In this document: positions 52,297-60,534 of the stretch, piece by piece | How positions within the stretch are numbered: position 1 is the stretch's first letter | Layout: every line of letters begins with the position of its first letter | NCBI RefSeq assembly: GCF_044458865.1 | Contig: NZ_JBITIH010000006.1 | Coordinates: forward strand, 62,001-126,000 | Direction of reading: 5' to 3' | DNA from: Micromonospora_G sp044458865 | GTDB lineage: Bacteria; Actinomycetota; Actinomycetes; Mycobacteriales; Micromonosporaceae | Length of the DNA stretch: 64,000 nt | Program-made: the position numbers and the translations under genes | Notes under the pieces: model-generated | What the model saw: the letters and a program-made list of their open reading frames with translations, nothing else | The model's database searches: none | Told to the model about the DNA's origin: nothing

Positions 52297-52298
52297 CC

Positions 52299-53012
52299 GT
52301 GTCGAGCAGTAACGGCCCCAGTGTGGAAGCGACCCTGGCGACCGCCGACCGCGAGTGGCGCGCGCGCGGCGTCAACCGGCGCGACCGGATCGCCCTCGCC
52401 ACCGACCTTCGGCAGGACCTGGAGGCCGCTGCCGCCGACGGCGTCACCCCCGAGCAGCTTCTCGGCCCCGACGTGCGCGGCTTCGCCCGACGCCTCGCCG
52501 ACGAGGCGGGCCTGCCCGGCGTTCCACGCGCTTACCAAAGGCTGCTTCTCACCGCCCTGGCCGGCACGGTGCCGGGCGTTCTGGCGGGCTACCTCTTCCT
52601 TTTCGGGATCTACCAGGTGATCGTGTCGATCTTCGACCTTCGACGTGACCTGGAGGTGCCGCTCGCGGTCGGGCTCCTCGCCTACTACGGCACCGCCGCC
52701 GCGCTGGTGATCGGCGGGGCGCTCGTGGCCGTACGGGTGCGGATGCGGGAGGTGCCGCGAATCGGCCGGACCCTGGCGGCGATGAGTGTGCTGCTGCCGC
52801 TGGCCGGCGTGGCGATCACCCCGGTCACGATGGGATTCGCCAGCTTGACCAACTACGCCTCCTCGGCGCCGGTGCTGCTGATCGAAGTGGCGATGGTCCT
52901 GTCCGCCCTGGCCGGGGCGACCGTGCTGGCCCGCTGGTGGGCGCTGCGGGAAGGGGGCGCGGCCGGTGCCAGAACGGGACGACTGGTCGGGCGAGGGCCG
53001 GTCGCCGGCTGA
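52299..53012 (+). CDS. PadR-linked membrane protein with HAAS-like N-terminal domain
   Basis: A 237-residue protein. An N-terminal soluble helical part (about 1-80, with DREWRARGVNRRDRIALATDLRQDLEAAAADG) resembles the HAAS signalling domain found beside PadR genes. Five membrane helices follow. GTG 52299 has GAGGAG 6 bases upstream and lies two bases after the padR stop, so the pair is co-translated. Its role is unknown; it may signal membrane state to the regulator. Confidence 0.75.
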   Translation: MSSSNGPSVEATLATADREWRARGVNRRDRIALATDLRQDLEAAAADGVTPEQLLGPDVRGFARRLADEAGLPGVPRAYQRLLLTALAGTVPGVLAGYLFLFGIYQVIVSIFDLRRDLEVPLAVGLLAYYGTAAALVIGGALVAVRVRMREVPRIGRTLAAMSVLLPLAGVAITPVTMGFASLTNYASSAPVLLIEVAMVLSALAGATVLARWWALREGGAAGARTGRLVGRGPVAG

Positions 53013-53071
53013 GTCCCCGTACCCAGGATTTCGGGGCCGTTCGCCGCATAGCCTGGCCTGCGGAGGCGGAC

Positions 53072-53461
53072 ATGGGCTATCGGTTGCTGACCACGGTGAT
53101 CCTGGTGGTGCACTTCGGGTTCCTGGCCTACCTGCTGCTCGGCGGGTTCGTGGCCTGGCGTTGGCGCTGGACGATCTGGCCGCACCTGGCCGCCGCCGGC
53201 TGGGGAATGACCGTCGTCGTGGGCAAGGTGGTCTGCCCGCTCACCTACGCCGAGCACTGGTCGCGACGGCAGGCCGGTGAGGCCGGCGCCGCCACCACAC
53301 AGGGATTCATCGACCGGTACGTCGAAGGCGTCATCTACCCGGAACAGCTCACCGCCCTGGCCCAACTGCTGCTCGCGCTCACCGTCGTGGCCTCCTGGGC
53401 CGGTTTCCTCCGCCCCCTCCTGCGCCCCTCACCCGAACGCCCGCCACGCCGTCGATCGTGA
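53072..53461 (+). CDS. DUF2784 membrane protein
   Basis: A 129-residue protein with three to four helices. The family pattern is clear: VILVVHFGFLAYLLLGGFVAWRW, then GKVVCPLTYAEHWSRRQAG and FIDRYVEGVIYPEQLTALAQ. DUF2784 proteins are small membrane proteins of unknown function. ATG 53072 follows GGAGG; TAGCCT lies further upstream. Its 3' end forms the left arm of an inverted repeat. Confidence 0.9.
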   Translation: MGYRLLTTVILVVHFGFLAYLLLGGFVAWRWRWTIWPHLAAAGWGMTVVVGKVVCPLTYAEHWSRRQAGEAGAATTQGFIDRYVEGVIYPEQLTALAQLLLALTVVASWAGFLRPLLRPSPERPPRRRS

Positions 53462-53508
53462 AGTTGGTGCGGCCGAGGGGGCTGGATCTCGGCGTCAACT
53501 CCACGATC
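53454..53508. terminator. Inverted repeat between DUF2784 and the TPR-YbjN gene
   Basis: GATCGTGAAGTTG (53454-53466) and CAACTCCACGATC (53496-53508) pair at 12 of 13 positions. It lies between convergent genes and should terminate both. Similar GATCGTGGAGTTG hairpins are, from memory, frequent in Micromonosporaceae. Confidence 0.65.
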
Positions 53509-53524
53509 AACGGGAACGGTGGCG

Positions 53525-55099
53525 TCAGGGCAGGTCGGCGACGGCTTCGGCGAGGGCGGCGCCGGGGCCGATGGTGGCGTTGACCAGAGCGGCGAGTTGT
53601 GACGCGCTGACGCCGTGTTCCAGGTCGGTGGTGACCTCACCGGCGATGATCAGCTCACCCTCGCCGGTGTCGTGCACGTACGCCTTCGGCAGCAGGCGGT
53701 CGTGGTTCCAGGAGTTGCAGAACTCGTACGCCTCGGCCAACCGGTCCGCCGGCAGCCGCCGCTCGACGATGATCCTCGCGTGCAGGATCTCCTTCGCCTC
53801 GCCGAGTTGCTCGAACTGGATCAGCGTCCTGCCCCACTGGACGCCGACCGTGCCGTCGTCGTAGAGCAGATAGTGGTCCAAACGCCCTTCCAGCTCACGG
53901 ATGATCGCCCCCATCCGCAGTGGTTCCACCAGGTCCTGCCGCGACCCCGACGGCAGCGCGTCAGGCATCGCCCAGTCGTCCGGCGGCTCGTCCACCGGCA
54001 GGGTGACCTCCGCGTCGATCGGCCGTTCGGCAAGCCACGCGGCCATCCGGCCGGACTGGTGGCTGGAGCCGTTGCGGGCGTCGAAGCGGCCGGCGAGCTC
54101 CTGTGCCGTGGTCAGCAGTTGCGCGCCGAGCGCGGCGACGGAAAGGTCGGTCGCGGGTCGGTCGCCGTACTCCGGACGGTGGATCGACACCTCCAGCCCG
54201 GCCTCGCCGGCGAGCCGGCAGACCAGCGCACCCGCGGCGGCGAACTCCATCGCGGACGAATCGTCGTACGGCCGGTCCAGCCATCCCAGGTGGGTGCCGA
54301 GGATCTCCAACCCGCGCTCGTGCTGTCCGGAGAGCGCGCAGAAGCGCAGGTGCTCGGCGAGGAACGGGAACGCGTCCCGTTCGTGCCGGTGCCGGCGGTA
54401 CGCCCGCACGTGCGCCTGTGCCGCCTCGTCGTACCGGCCGAGCCGCAGGTACGCGACGAGCACCGTGGTCAGCGCCTTCTCCGGTTGCTCCGCGCAGCCG
54501 AGCGTGCCGGTGAGCACCGGTTCGACGGTGCGTACCGCCTCCTCCCACTCGCCCCAACCGGCCAGCAGTTCGGCCTGGCGGGACGGGTCACACCCGGCGC
54601 AGTCGCTGTTCTCGTCCCGGCGGGCACCCTGCCAGCGGGTCAGCCACTGACGGGCCTGCGCCTCGTCGCCGAGGTGGTCGGCGATCCGGCAGCGCAGGTT
54701 GTACACGGCCTGGAGGCTGCGTCCCTGCGTACGGAACCGCCGCTCCAGGTCGTCCATGGCCGCCTGGGTCTGGGCGAGTCCGACCCTCGGTGTGCTGCGC
54801 AGGGCGGCGATCGCCCACTTGTGGTACCAGCGCAGCATCTCCGCGTCCCAGTCGTCGAAGAGCGACGGGTCGCGGTCGAAGGCGGCCAGGCACCAGCCGA
54901 ACGGCGGCAGCATCCGCCACCGTTCGGTGTGGTTGTTGTACGCGTCGATCAGCGCGAACCGGGCGTCGAAGCCGAGCCGTACGTCCGCGGCGGCGTCCGC
55001 GTGCGCCACGATCCGCTCCAACTCGGCGATCTTGCCGTCGCCGTCGGGCAGCTCGCGAGCCTCGTCCAGTGCCTCGACCAACTCGCTCTGCTCGCTCAT
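53525..55099 (-). CDS. TPR-like protein with C-terminal YbjN domain
   Basis: A 524-residue soluble protein. Residues about 1-330 are helical repeats of TPR type, as in ALTTVLVAYLRLGRYDEAAQAHVRAYRR and EHLRFCALSGQHERGLEILGTHLGWL. Residues about 395-524 form a YbjN domain with FCNSWNHDRLLPKAYVHD and GEVTTDLEHGVSASQLAALVNATIG. The YbjN fold resembles type III secretion chaperones. Its ATG overlaps the HSP90 stop (ATGA), with GAGGAG inside HSP90 as ribosome-binding site. In eukaryotes TPR proteins are Hsp90 co-chaperones; a similar role here is inference. Confidence 0.8.
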   Translation of the reverse strand: MSEQSELVEALDEARELPDGDGKIAELERIVAHADAAADVRLGFDARFALIDAYNNHTERWRMLPPFGWCLAAFDRDPSLFDDWDAEMLRWYHKWAIAALRSTPRVGLAQTQAAMDDLERRFRTQGRSLQAVYNLRCRIADHLGDEAQARQWLTRWQGARRDENSDCAGCDPSRQAELLAGWGEWEEAVRTVEPVLTGTLGCAEQPEKALTTVLVAYLRLGRYDEAAQAHVRAYRRHRHERDAFPFLAEHLRFCALSGQHERGLEILGTHLGWLDRPYDDSSAMEFAAAGALVCRLAGEAGLEVSIHRPEYGDRPATDLSVAALGAQLLTTAQELAGRFDARNGSSHQSGRMAAWLAERPIDAEVTLPVDEPPDDWAMPDALPSGSRQDLVEPLRMGAIIRELEGRLDHYLLYDDGTVGVQWGRTLIQFEQLGEAKEILHARIIVERRLPADRLAEAYEFCNSWNHDRLLPKAYVHDTGEGELIIAGEVTTDLEHGVSASQLAALVNATIGPGAALAEAVADLP

Positions 55100-56934
55100 G
55101 GCATCTCCTCGGGGGGTGGGTCCGCCGCTCCGGTGCCGCCGCCGGCCGGCGGGCCGGCGAACGCGCGGTCGAGCAGCGCGAGAAACGAGCGGTTCAGGGC
55201 GGCGGTGTCGACCGCGCGCAGCGGGTGGTGGCCGGCGAGCAGTGCATGCCCGTACAGCGCCTCGATGCCGTGCCGCAGGGTGGCGCCGGGCGGCCCGGCA
55301 CTGATCCGCCGGATCAGCGGGTGCCGCCAGTTCAGGACGAGTTCCGGCCGGTGCTCGATCTCCACCTCGGCGAAGGCGGAGAGCACGTCGGACCAGAGGT
55401 CGTCCGCCTGGGCCAGGTCGCGCGCGACCCTGTCCTGGTCGTGGGCCTGCCGGCTCATCACATAGAGCGCCGGTACGGTGACCGGGTCGAACTGCCGGAT
55501 CAGCGGTACGCAGCCGAACTCGACGAGGACGTCCCGCGCCACCCGGAGGAAGCCGGCGAGTTCCGCCTCCAGTTCCGCCGGCAACGGTTCCAGCCGGGCG
55601 GCCAGCTCACCGGGATCGAGGCGCCGTACGGTGATCGACCGGTCGATCCGGGGCAGCCGTTCGAGGATCTCCGTGTCGTACGCGTACCCGGCGTTCACGA
55701 GCGGGGTGCCGGCGGCGCTGGCGATCGCGGCCAGGGCCCGGAACTCGTCGACGGTCTCCGCGTAGCGCAGCACCGGTGCGCCCCGCCGGAACGCGTGCAG
55801 GGTCATCGTGCCCCGGCTGGTCTCGAACGGCAGCCCGACGTCAACCAGCCGCAGCATCTCGTCGTCGCGGACCGCGAGCGCCTTCACCCCGAGGTGGTGC
55901 ACCCGCAGGAAGGCGGCGAGCCGGTCCGGGTGCCGCACCGAGAGGTCCAGCAACCAGTCCCGGATCTGCGCGCCGAGCGACTCCCGTACGCGGGCGAGGA
56001 GGTCGTCGTCGTAGAGCCCCTCCCGGCTGGCGGTCGGACGCAGTACCGAGGTGTCCACCACGCACCGGACGAAGAACGCCCACTCCGGCACCAGTCCGGT
56101 GGCGTTCTCACTGAGCAGCATCCGTTTCAGGTAGACCCGGTGCCCGGCCGGCCCGACCCCGCTCGCGGTCGGCAGTACGAAGCCGACACCGACCAGCCCG
56201 GCCTCCGGCACCCGCAGGTCGATCACGTCCATCGGCCGACTGCCGAGTAGTTGAGTGCCGTGGTCGAGCAGTGCGAGGCGGCGTACCTCCGGGTCGTCGT
56301 CGATCTCCCAGGGCGCCCGCGGCTCGGTCAGCCGCAACTCGGCGGTCCCCGGGGCCTGCCGCACCACCTCCACGTCGAGCAGGTGCCCGTACGTCCGGAC
56401 CAGGTCGCGGACCTGGTCGGGGGCGAACCAGTGCGCGCTGCCGGCCCGGGGGCGCAGCACCACCGTGGTGCCGATCGACGACCGGGCGTCGTCGTCGACC
56501 TCGACCCGGTAGCGCCCGTCGGCGTGACCGGTCCAGCGGACCGCAGGGGTGCCGGTGACCGAGCGGGTGAGCACCTCGATGGTGTCCGCCACCATGAAGC
56601 AGGAGAGCAGGCCGATGCCGAACTGGCCGAGGAAGTCCTGCCGGGTGAAGCCGAGTTCGTCCCGTTTGGAGGTACGTCCGACGCTGGCCAGGAAGGTGTG
56701 TACCTCGGGTTCGGTCAGCCCGATCCCGTTGTCGTGGACCCGGAGCGTGCCGTCGGCGTCGATCTCGAACACCACCCGACCCGGCTCCGTCTCCGGGGCC
56801 GACGTCCGCCGCGCGGTGATCGCGTCCGCCGCGTTCTGCAGCAGCTCGCGGGCGTACACCCGGGGGCTGCTGTAGAGATGCTGGCTGAGCAGGTCGACCA
56901 CACCGCGCAGGTCGACCCGGAACCGTTGTTCCAT
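55096..56934 (-). CDS. Divergent HSP90-family chaperone ATPase
   Basis: A 612-residue HtpG relative of the actinobacterial HSP90-family type. The GHKL ATP site is intact: E30 and N34 in ARELLQNAADA, D68 in VHDNGIGLTEPE, and FLGQFGIGLLSCFMVAD at 101-117. The catalytic Arg of the middle domain lies in TASREGLYDDDLL. The C-terminal part is poorly conserved against HtpG and ends in a Gly/Pro-rich tail, PPPEEMP. No HspR or CIRCE operator is visible. It is the middle gene of a three-gene operon with two YbjN proteins. Confidence 0.92.
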   Translation of the reverse strand: MEQRFRVDLRGVVDLLSQHLYSSPRVYARELLQNAADAITARRTSAPETEPGRVVFEIDADGTLRVHDNGIGLTEPEVHTFLASVGRTSKRDELGFTRQDFLGQFGIGLLSCFMVADTIEVLTRSVTGTPAVRWTGHADGRYRVEVDDDARSSIGTTVVLRPRAGSAHWFAPDQVRDLVRTYGHLLDVEVVRQAPGTAELRLTEPRAPWEIDDDPEVRRLALLDHGTQLLGSRPMDVIDLRVPEAGLVGVGFVLPTASGVGPAGHRVYLKRMLLSENATGLVPEWAFFVRCVVDTSVLRPTASREGLYDDDLLARVRESLGAQIRDWLLDLSVRHPDRLAAFLRVHHLGVKALAVRDDEMLRLVDVGLPFETSRGTMTLHAFRRGAPVLRYAETVDEFRALAAIASAAGTPLVNAGYAYDTEILERLPRIDRSITVRRLDPGELAARLEPLPAELEAELAGFLRVARDVLVEFGCVPLIRQFDPVTVPALYVMSRQAHDQDRVARDLAQADDLWSDVLSAFAEVEIEHRPELVLNWRHPLIRRISAGPPGATLRHGIEALYGHALLAGHHPLRAVDTAALNRSFLALLDRAFAGPPAGGGTGAADPPPEEMP

Positions 56935-56951
56935 GAGGGGATCCCGCGTGC

Positions 56952-57422
56952 TCAGGGTCGCAGTTTGGCGACCGATTCGGACATGGCGCAGCCGGTCGAG
57001 ATGCCGCAGCTGATGAGCTGGTCGAGCTGGTGCACCGTGACACCCTGGGTCAGGCTCGCGGTCACCTCGCCGCAGACCCGGGCGCTGCCGTCGTCGTCGA
57101 CGTGCACGTACGTCTTGGGCCACAGGTGTTCGTGGTTCCAGGTGTTACAGAAGGCGTAGAGCTGGGGCACCTGTTCGATCGGGAACGCCGTCGCCGCCAT
57201 CGTGCGGACCTGGAGCACCTGCCCCTCCGGACCGGCCCGGAAGAAGTAGATGACGTTTTCCTCCCAGCGTCCGACCAGGTCACCGTCGCTGTCGCTGTAG
57301 AAGGAGAAGTCGCGGGCGCTCAGCACCGCCGCGATGAGGTCGTTGGTCAGCGGTTGCAGTGTCTGCAACTGACCCGCCACGACGGCGTCCTCCGCGCTGT
57401 GGCCGGATCCCGGCGATGACAT
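56952..57422 (-). CDS. YbjN-domain protein
   Basis: A 156-residue single-domain YbjN protein. It shows LIAAVLSARDFSFYSDSDGDLVGRWEENVIYFFRAG, then FCNTWNHEHLWPKTYVHVDDDG and GEVTASLTQGVTVHQLDQLISCGISTGCAM. It is clearly related to the C-terminal domain of the third gene of the operon. The ATG has GGGAGG 7 bases upstream. It lies 17 bases before the HSP90 gene and is first in the operon. It may present clients to HSP90, which is inference. Confidence 0.88.
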   Translation of the reverse strand: MSSPGSGHSAEDAVVAGQLQTLQPLTNDLIAAVLSARDFSFYSDSDGDLVGRWEENVIYFFRAGPEGQVLQVRTMAATAFPIEQVPQLYAFCNTWNHEHLWPKTYVHVDDDGSARVCGEVTASLTQGVTVHQLDQLISCGISTGCAMSESVAKLRP

Positions 57423-57468
57423 GCGACGTCCTCCCGTACGGCGAGATGGGCTGGTCGGTCTGCCCGTG

Positions 57469-57474
57469 ATGTTA
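57469..57474 (-). promoter_or_regulatory. Putative -10 box of the YbjN-HSP90 operon
   Basis: On the minus strand TAACAT lies 46 bases before the YbjN start. Neither an HspR (HAIR) nor a CIRCE element is seen around it. Confidence 0.4.
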
Positions 57475-57558
57475 GGCGGGTCACGCGTCTCGGCATAACA
57501 GGGCCGGACCGTGTGCGGACACGACCGGTAAAAGCGCGGATATCCGCGACGGCAGGGC

Positions 57559-57564
57559 TAACGT
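57559..57564 (+). promoter_or_regulatory. -10 box of a leaderless promoter (ftsK)
   Basis: TAACGT lies 8 bases before ATG 57573. Confidence 0.45.
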
Positions 57565-57572
57565 GTGTCCTT

Positions 57573-60059
57573 ATGGCGGGCCGTACCCCTCAGGCGAATC
57601 GGCGCCGAAGCGGGTCGTCCACGCGCGGCGCCGCCAACAGTCGTACCCGTCAGACGGCCGCCTCCCGGCAGCCGGCGAAGGGTCGTGCGGCGAGCCGACG
57701 CCCGGCTCGCACCCCACCGACGGTCTACCTGGGCCGGGCGGTCAACGCGATGTGGATGGGGCTGGCGCACAGCGTCGGCTGGGCGGTCCGTGCCGCCGGC
57801 CGGCAGGCGGCCACCGCCCGCGACCTCGACCCGGAACACCGGCGCGACGGTGCCGGCCTGTTCCTGCTGGGACTCTCCATCCTCACCGCCGTCGCGGTCT
57901 GGTTCTCCTCCGCCGGCCCGCTCGGCGCCCGGCTGGCCGACACCATCCGCCTCTTCCTCGGTGCGATCTCCGTGGTGCTGCCGATCCTGCTGCTGATCGG
58001 CGCGGTCCGGCTGATGCGTACGCCCAATGAGTCCGAACACCAGGGCCGGGGGCTGGTCGGCTGGTCGGCGCTGATCCTGGGCACCGGCGGGCTGCTGCAC
58101 ATCGGTCACCACCCGGTGAACAACCTCGAACGTGACTACGCCGGTGGGCTGATCGGTGCCGCCATCGGGCGGACCCTGGAGGACGCCGTCACCCCCTGGG
58201 TGGCGGTCCCGCTCCTGGTCCTGCTGGTCCTCTTCGGGCTGCTGGTGGTCACCGCGACACCGATCAACAAGATCCCCGAACGGTTGGGGCTGCTCGCCGA
58301 GGTGGTCACCGGCCGGTCCACCAGCGACGCCGACGAGGAAGAGGCCGACGAGGAGGAGACGCCGGCCCGTCGCCGCCCGGCGGCACGGCGTCGTACCGGC
58401 AGCCGTGCGGGGTCGGTCCAGGACCCGGACGGTCACGGCGAGGATGAGTTCGCCGAGGAGTTGCCGCCGCTGCCGCGCAAGCCGCCCGCGAAGGTGCCCG
58501 CCGCGCGCAAGGCCGCCGAGCCGCCCGAACATTCGCCCGTACCGACCCGGGCCGAGCAACTGGCCATCACCGGCCTGGCCGGGGACTACATCCTGCCGCC
58601 CGCGAACCTGCTGCGCGGCGGCAGTGCGCCGAAGACCCGGAGCAAGGCCAACGACGAGGTGATCGCCGCGCTCACCGGCGTCTTCGACCAGTTCGATGTG
58701 GACGCCGCGGTGACCGGGTTCACCCGGGGGCCGACCGTCACCCGTTACGAGGTCGAACTCGGGCACGGGGTGAAGGTCGAGCGGATCACCCAGCTCTCCC
58801 GGAACATCGCGTACGCGGTGAAGTCCCCGGACGTACGGATCCTGAGCCCCATCCCGGGCAAGAGCGCGGTCGGGGTGGAGATCCCGAACAGCGACCGGGA
58901 GGACGTGGCGCTCGGCGACGTACTCCGCTCGCGGGCCGCGACCAGCGACCACCACCCGATGGTGGTCGCGCTCGGCAAGGACATCGAGGGTGGCTACGTG
59001 GTGGCCAACCTGGCCAAGATGCCGCACATCCTGATCGCCGGGGCGACCGGTGCGGGCAAGTCCTCCTGCCTCAACTCGCTGCTCGTCTCCATCCTCAGCC
59101 GGGCCACCCCGGACGAGGTGCGGCTGCTGCTGATCGACCCGAAGCGGGTCGAGATGACCAGCTACGAGGGAATCCCGCACCTGGTCACGCCGATCGTGAC
59201 CAACCCGAAGAAGGCGGCCGACTCGCTGGAGTGGGTCGTCCGCGAGATGGACATGCGCTACGACGACCTCGCCGCCGCCGGGGTACGCCACATCGACGAC
59301 TACAACCGCAAGGTGCGGGCCGGGCAGATCAAGCCGCCGCCCGGCAGTGAGCGGGAGATCCGCCCGTACCCGTATCTGCTGGTGATCGTGGACGAGCTGG
59401 CCGACCTGATGATGGTGGCGCCCCGCGACGTCGAGGACTCGGTGGTCCGGATCACCCAGCTCGCCCGCGCCGCCGGCATCCACCTGGTGCTCGCCACCCA
59501 GCGCCCGTCGGTCGACGTGGTGACCGGTCTGATCAAGGCGAACGTGCCGTCCCGGCTTGCCTTCGCCACCTCCTCGCTGGCTGACTCCCGGGTCATCCTG
59601 GACCAGCCCGGGGCAGAGAAGCTGATCGGGCGGGGCGACGGGCTCTTCCTGCCGATGGGTGCCTCGAAACCGGTCCGGATCCAGGGCGCCTGGGTCAACG
59701 AGTCCGAGATCAGCGACATGGTCAAGTTCTGCAAGGACCAGCGCGAACCGGAGTTCCGGTCGGACGTGCTGGCCCCGGCGAAGGACCCGAAGAAGAAGGT
59801 CGACGAGGAGATCGGCGACGACCTGGAGTTGCTGGTCCAGGCGATCGAGTTGGTGGTCACCTCGCAGTTCGGCTCCACCTCGATGTTGCAGCGCAAGCTC
59901 CGGGTCGGTTTCGCCAAGGCCGGTCGGCTGATGGACCTGATGGAGACCCGGGGGATCGTCGGCCCGTCGGAGGGCTCCAAGGCCCGGGACGTGCTGGTCA
60001 AACCGGACGAGCTGGAAGAGGCGCTGGTCGGGATCCGGGGCGGCGGGGACGACGACTGA
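57573..60059 (+). CDS. ftsK: DNA translocase FtsK/SpoIIIE
   Basis: Pumps chromosomal DNA through the division septum. The 828-residue product has a basic N-terminus, four membrane helices (about 85-240) and an acidic/Pro linker. The motor domain follows with Walker A GATGAGKSS and Walker B LLVIVDELADLMM. The C-terminal gamma winged helix recognises polar sequences (TSMLQRKLRVGFAKAGRLMDLMETRGIVGPSEG). It is divergent from the HSP90 operon, and its leaderless-type start is at ATG 57573. Confidence 0.97.
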   Translation: MAGRTPQANRRRSGSSTRGAANSRTRQTAASRQPAKGRAASRRPARTPPTVYLGRAVNAMWMGLAHSVGWAVRAAGRQAATARDLDPEHRRDGAGLFLLGLSILTAVAVWFSSAGPLGARLADTIRLFLGAISVVLPILLLIGAVRLMRTPNESEHQGRGLVGWSALILGTGGLLHIGHHPVNNLERDYAGGLIGAAIGRTLEDAVTPWVAVPLLVLLVLFGLLVVTATPINKIPERLGLLAEVVTGRSTSDADEEEADEEETPARRRPAARRRTGSRAGSVQDPDGHGEDEFAEELPPLPRKPPAKVPAARKAAEPPEHSPVPTRAEQLAITGLAGDYILPPANLLRGGSAPKTRSKANDEVIAALTGVFDQFDVDAAVTGFTRGPTVTRYEVELGHGVKVERITQLSRNIAYAVKSPDVRILSPIPGKSAVGVEIPNSDREDVALGDVLRSRAATSDHHPMVVALGKDIEGGYVVANLAKMPHILIAGATGAGKSSCLNSLLVSILSRATPDEVRLLLIDPKRVEMTSYEGIPHLVTPIVTNPKKAADSLEWVVREMDMRYDDLAAAGVRHIDDYNRKVRAGQIKPPPGSEREIRPYPYLLVIVDELADLMMVAPRDVEDSVVRITQLARAAGIHLVLATQRPSVDVVTGLIKANVPSRLAFATSSLADSRVILDQPGAEKLIGRGDGLFLPMGASKPVRIQGAWVNESEISDMVKFCKDQREPEFRSDVLAPAKDPKKKVDEEIGDDLELLVQAIELVVTSQFGSTSMLQRKLRVGFAKAGRLMDLMETRGIVGPSEGSKARDVLVKPDELEEALVGIRGGGDDD

Positions 60060-60093
60060 GCCGCGCCCCCCGCCGACCGTCGGACCGACCGGG

Positions 60094-60357
60094 TCAGCCC
60101 GCCTCGGACGGGTGGTCGGGGCGTCGACGCAGCGCCTGGGCCAGCGAGATCACCGAGACGATCGTCCAGGTCCCCTCCAGCAGCAGGAATCCCCAGGAGC
60201 GTTCGGCCGCGGCGAGCACCGCCAGGATGCCGGCGCCCACGGTGTTGAGGAGGAGATAGCGGACGGAGTGCGGGTCCATCCGGCGCAGTTGGCCGCCAGC
60301 GAAGGCGGCCAGGATCAGCAGGGCGCCGAGAACCTCGATCAGATCAGTTGTCGTCAT
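60094..60357 (-). CDS. CBU_0592-like small membrane protein
   Basis: An 87-residue protein with three hydrophobic segments (LIEVLGALLILAAFAGGQL, YLLLNTVGAGILAVLAAAE, WGFLLLEGTWTIVSVISLAQAL). This is the pattern of the small CBU_0592 membrane family. Its function is unknown. ATG 60357 is preferred; an in-frame upstream start would add about 24 polar residues. It is convergent with ftsK and divergent from the ornithine cyclodeaminase-family gene. Confidence 0.8.
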   Translation of the reverse strand: MTTTDLIEVLGALLILAAFAGGQLRRMDPHSVRYLLLNTVGAGILAVLAAAERSWGFLLLEGTWTIVSVISLAQALRRRPDHPSEAG

Positions 60358-60496
60358 CACCGTCTGCGCGCCGTCTTTGCCGGGCCGGGTACGGCACGCG
60401 CTCGTCCGGGGGGACGCCACCGCGCCCACCTGCGGCTCAGTCTAGCGAGCCGGGTTGGGGTGACCAGAGTGTGTGGTACACCTCTCCCAGCCGGAC

Positions 60497-60527
60497 TTGA
60501 CCTCAACCGGGGTTCAACTATCAGGAT
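60497..60527 (+). promoter_or_regulatory. MerR-type promoter with 19-bp spacer
   Basis: TTGACC (60497-60502) and CAGGAT (60522-60527) are 19 bases apart, with a dyad TCAACCGGGGTTCAA between them. That long spacer with central dyad is the hallmark of promoters activated by MerR-family regulators. The -10 lies 7 bases before ATG 60535. No MerR gene is encoded in the window. Confidence 0.5.
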
Positions 60528-60534
60528 GCAGATC

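Noticed and set aside
57423..57572. Search for HspR (HAIR) or CIRCE heat-shock operators before the HSP90 operon
   Set aside because: Neither inverted repeat was found by eye in the 150-base divergent region.
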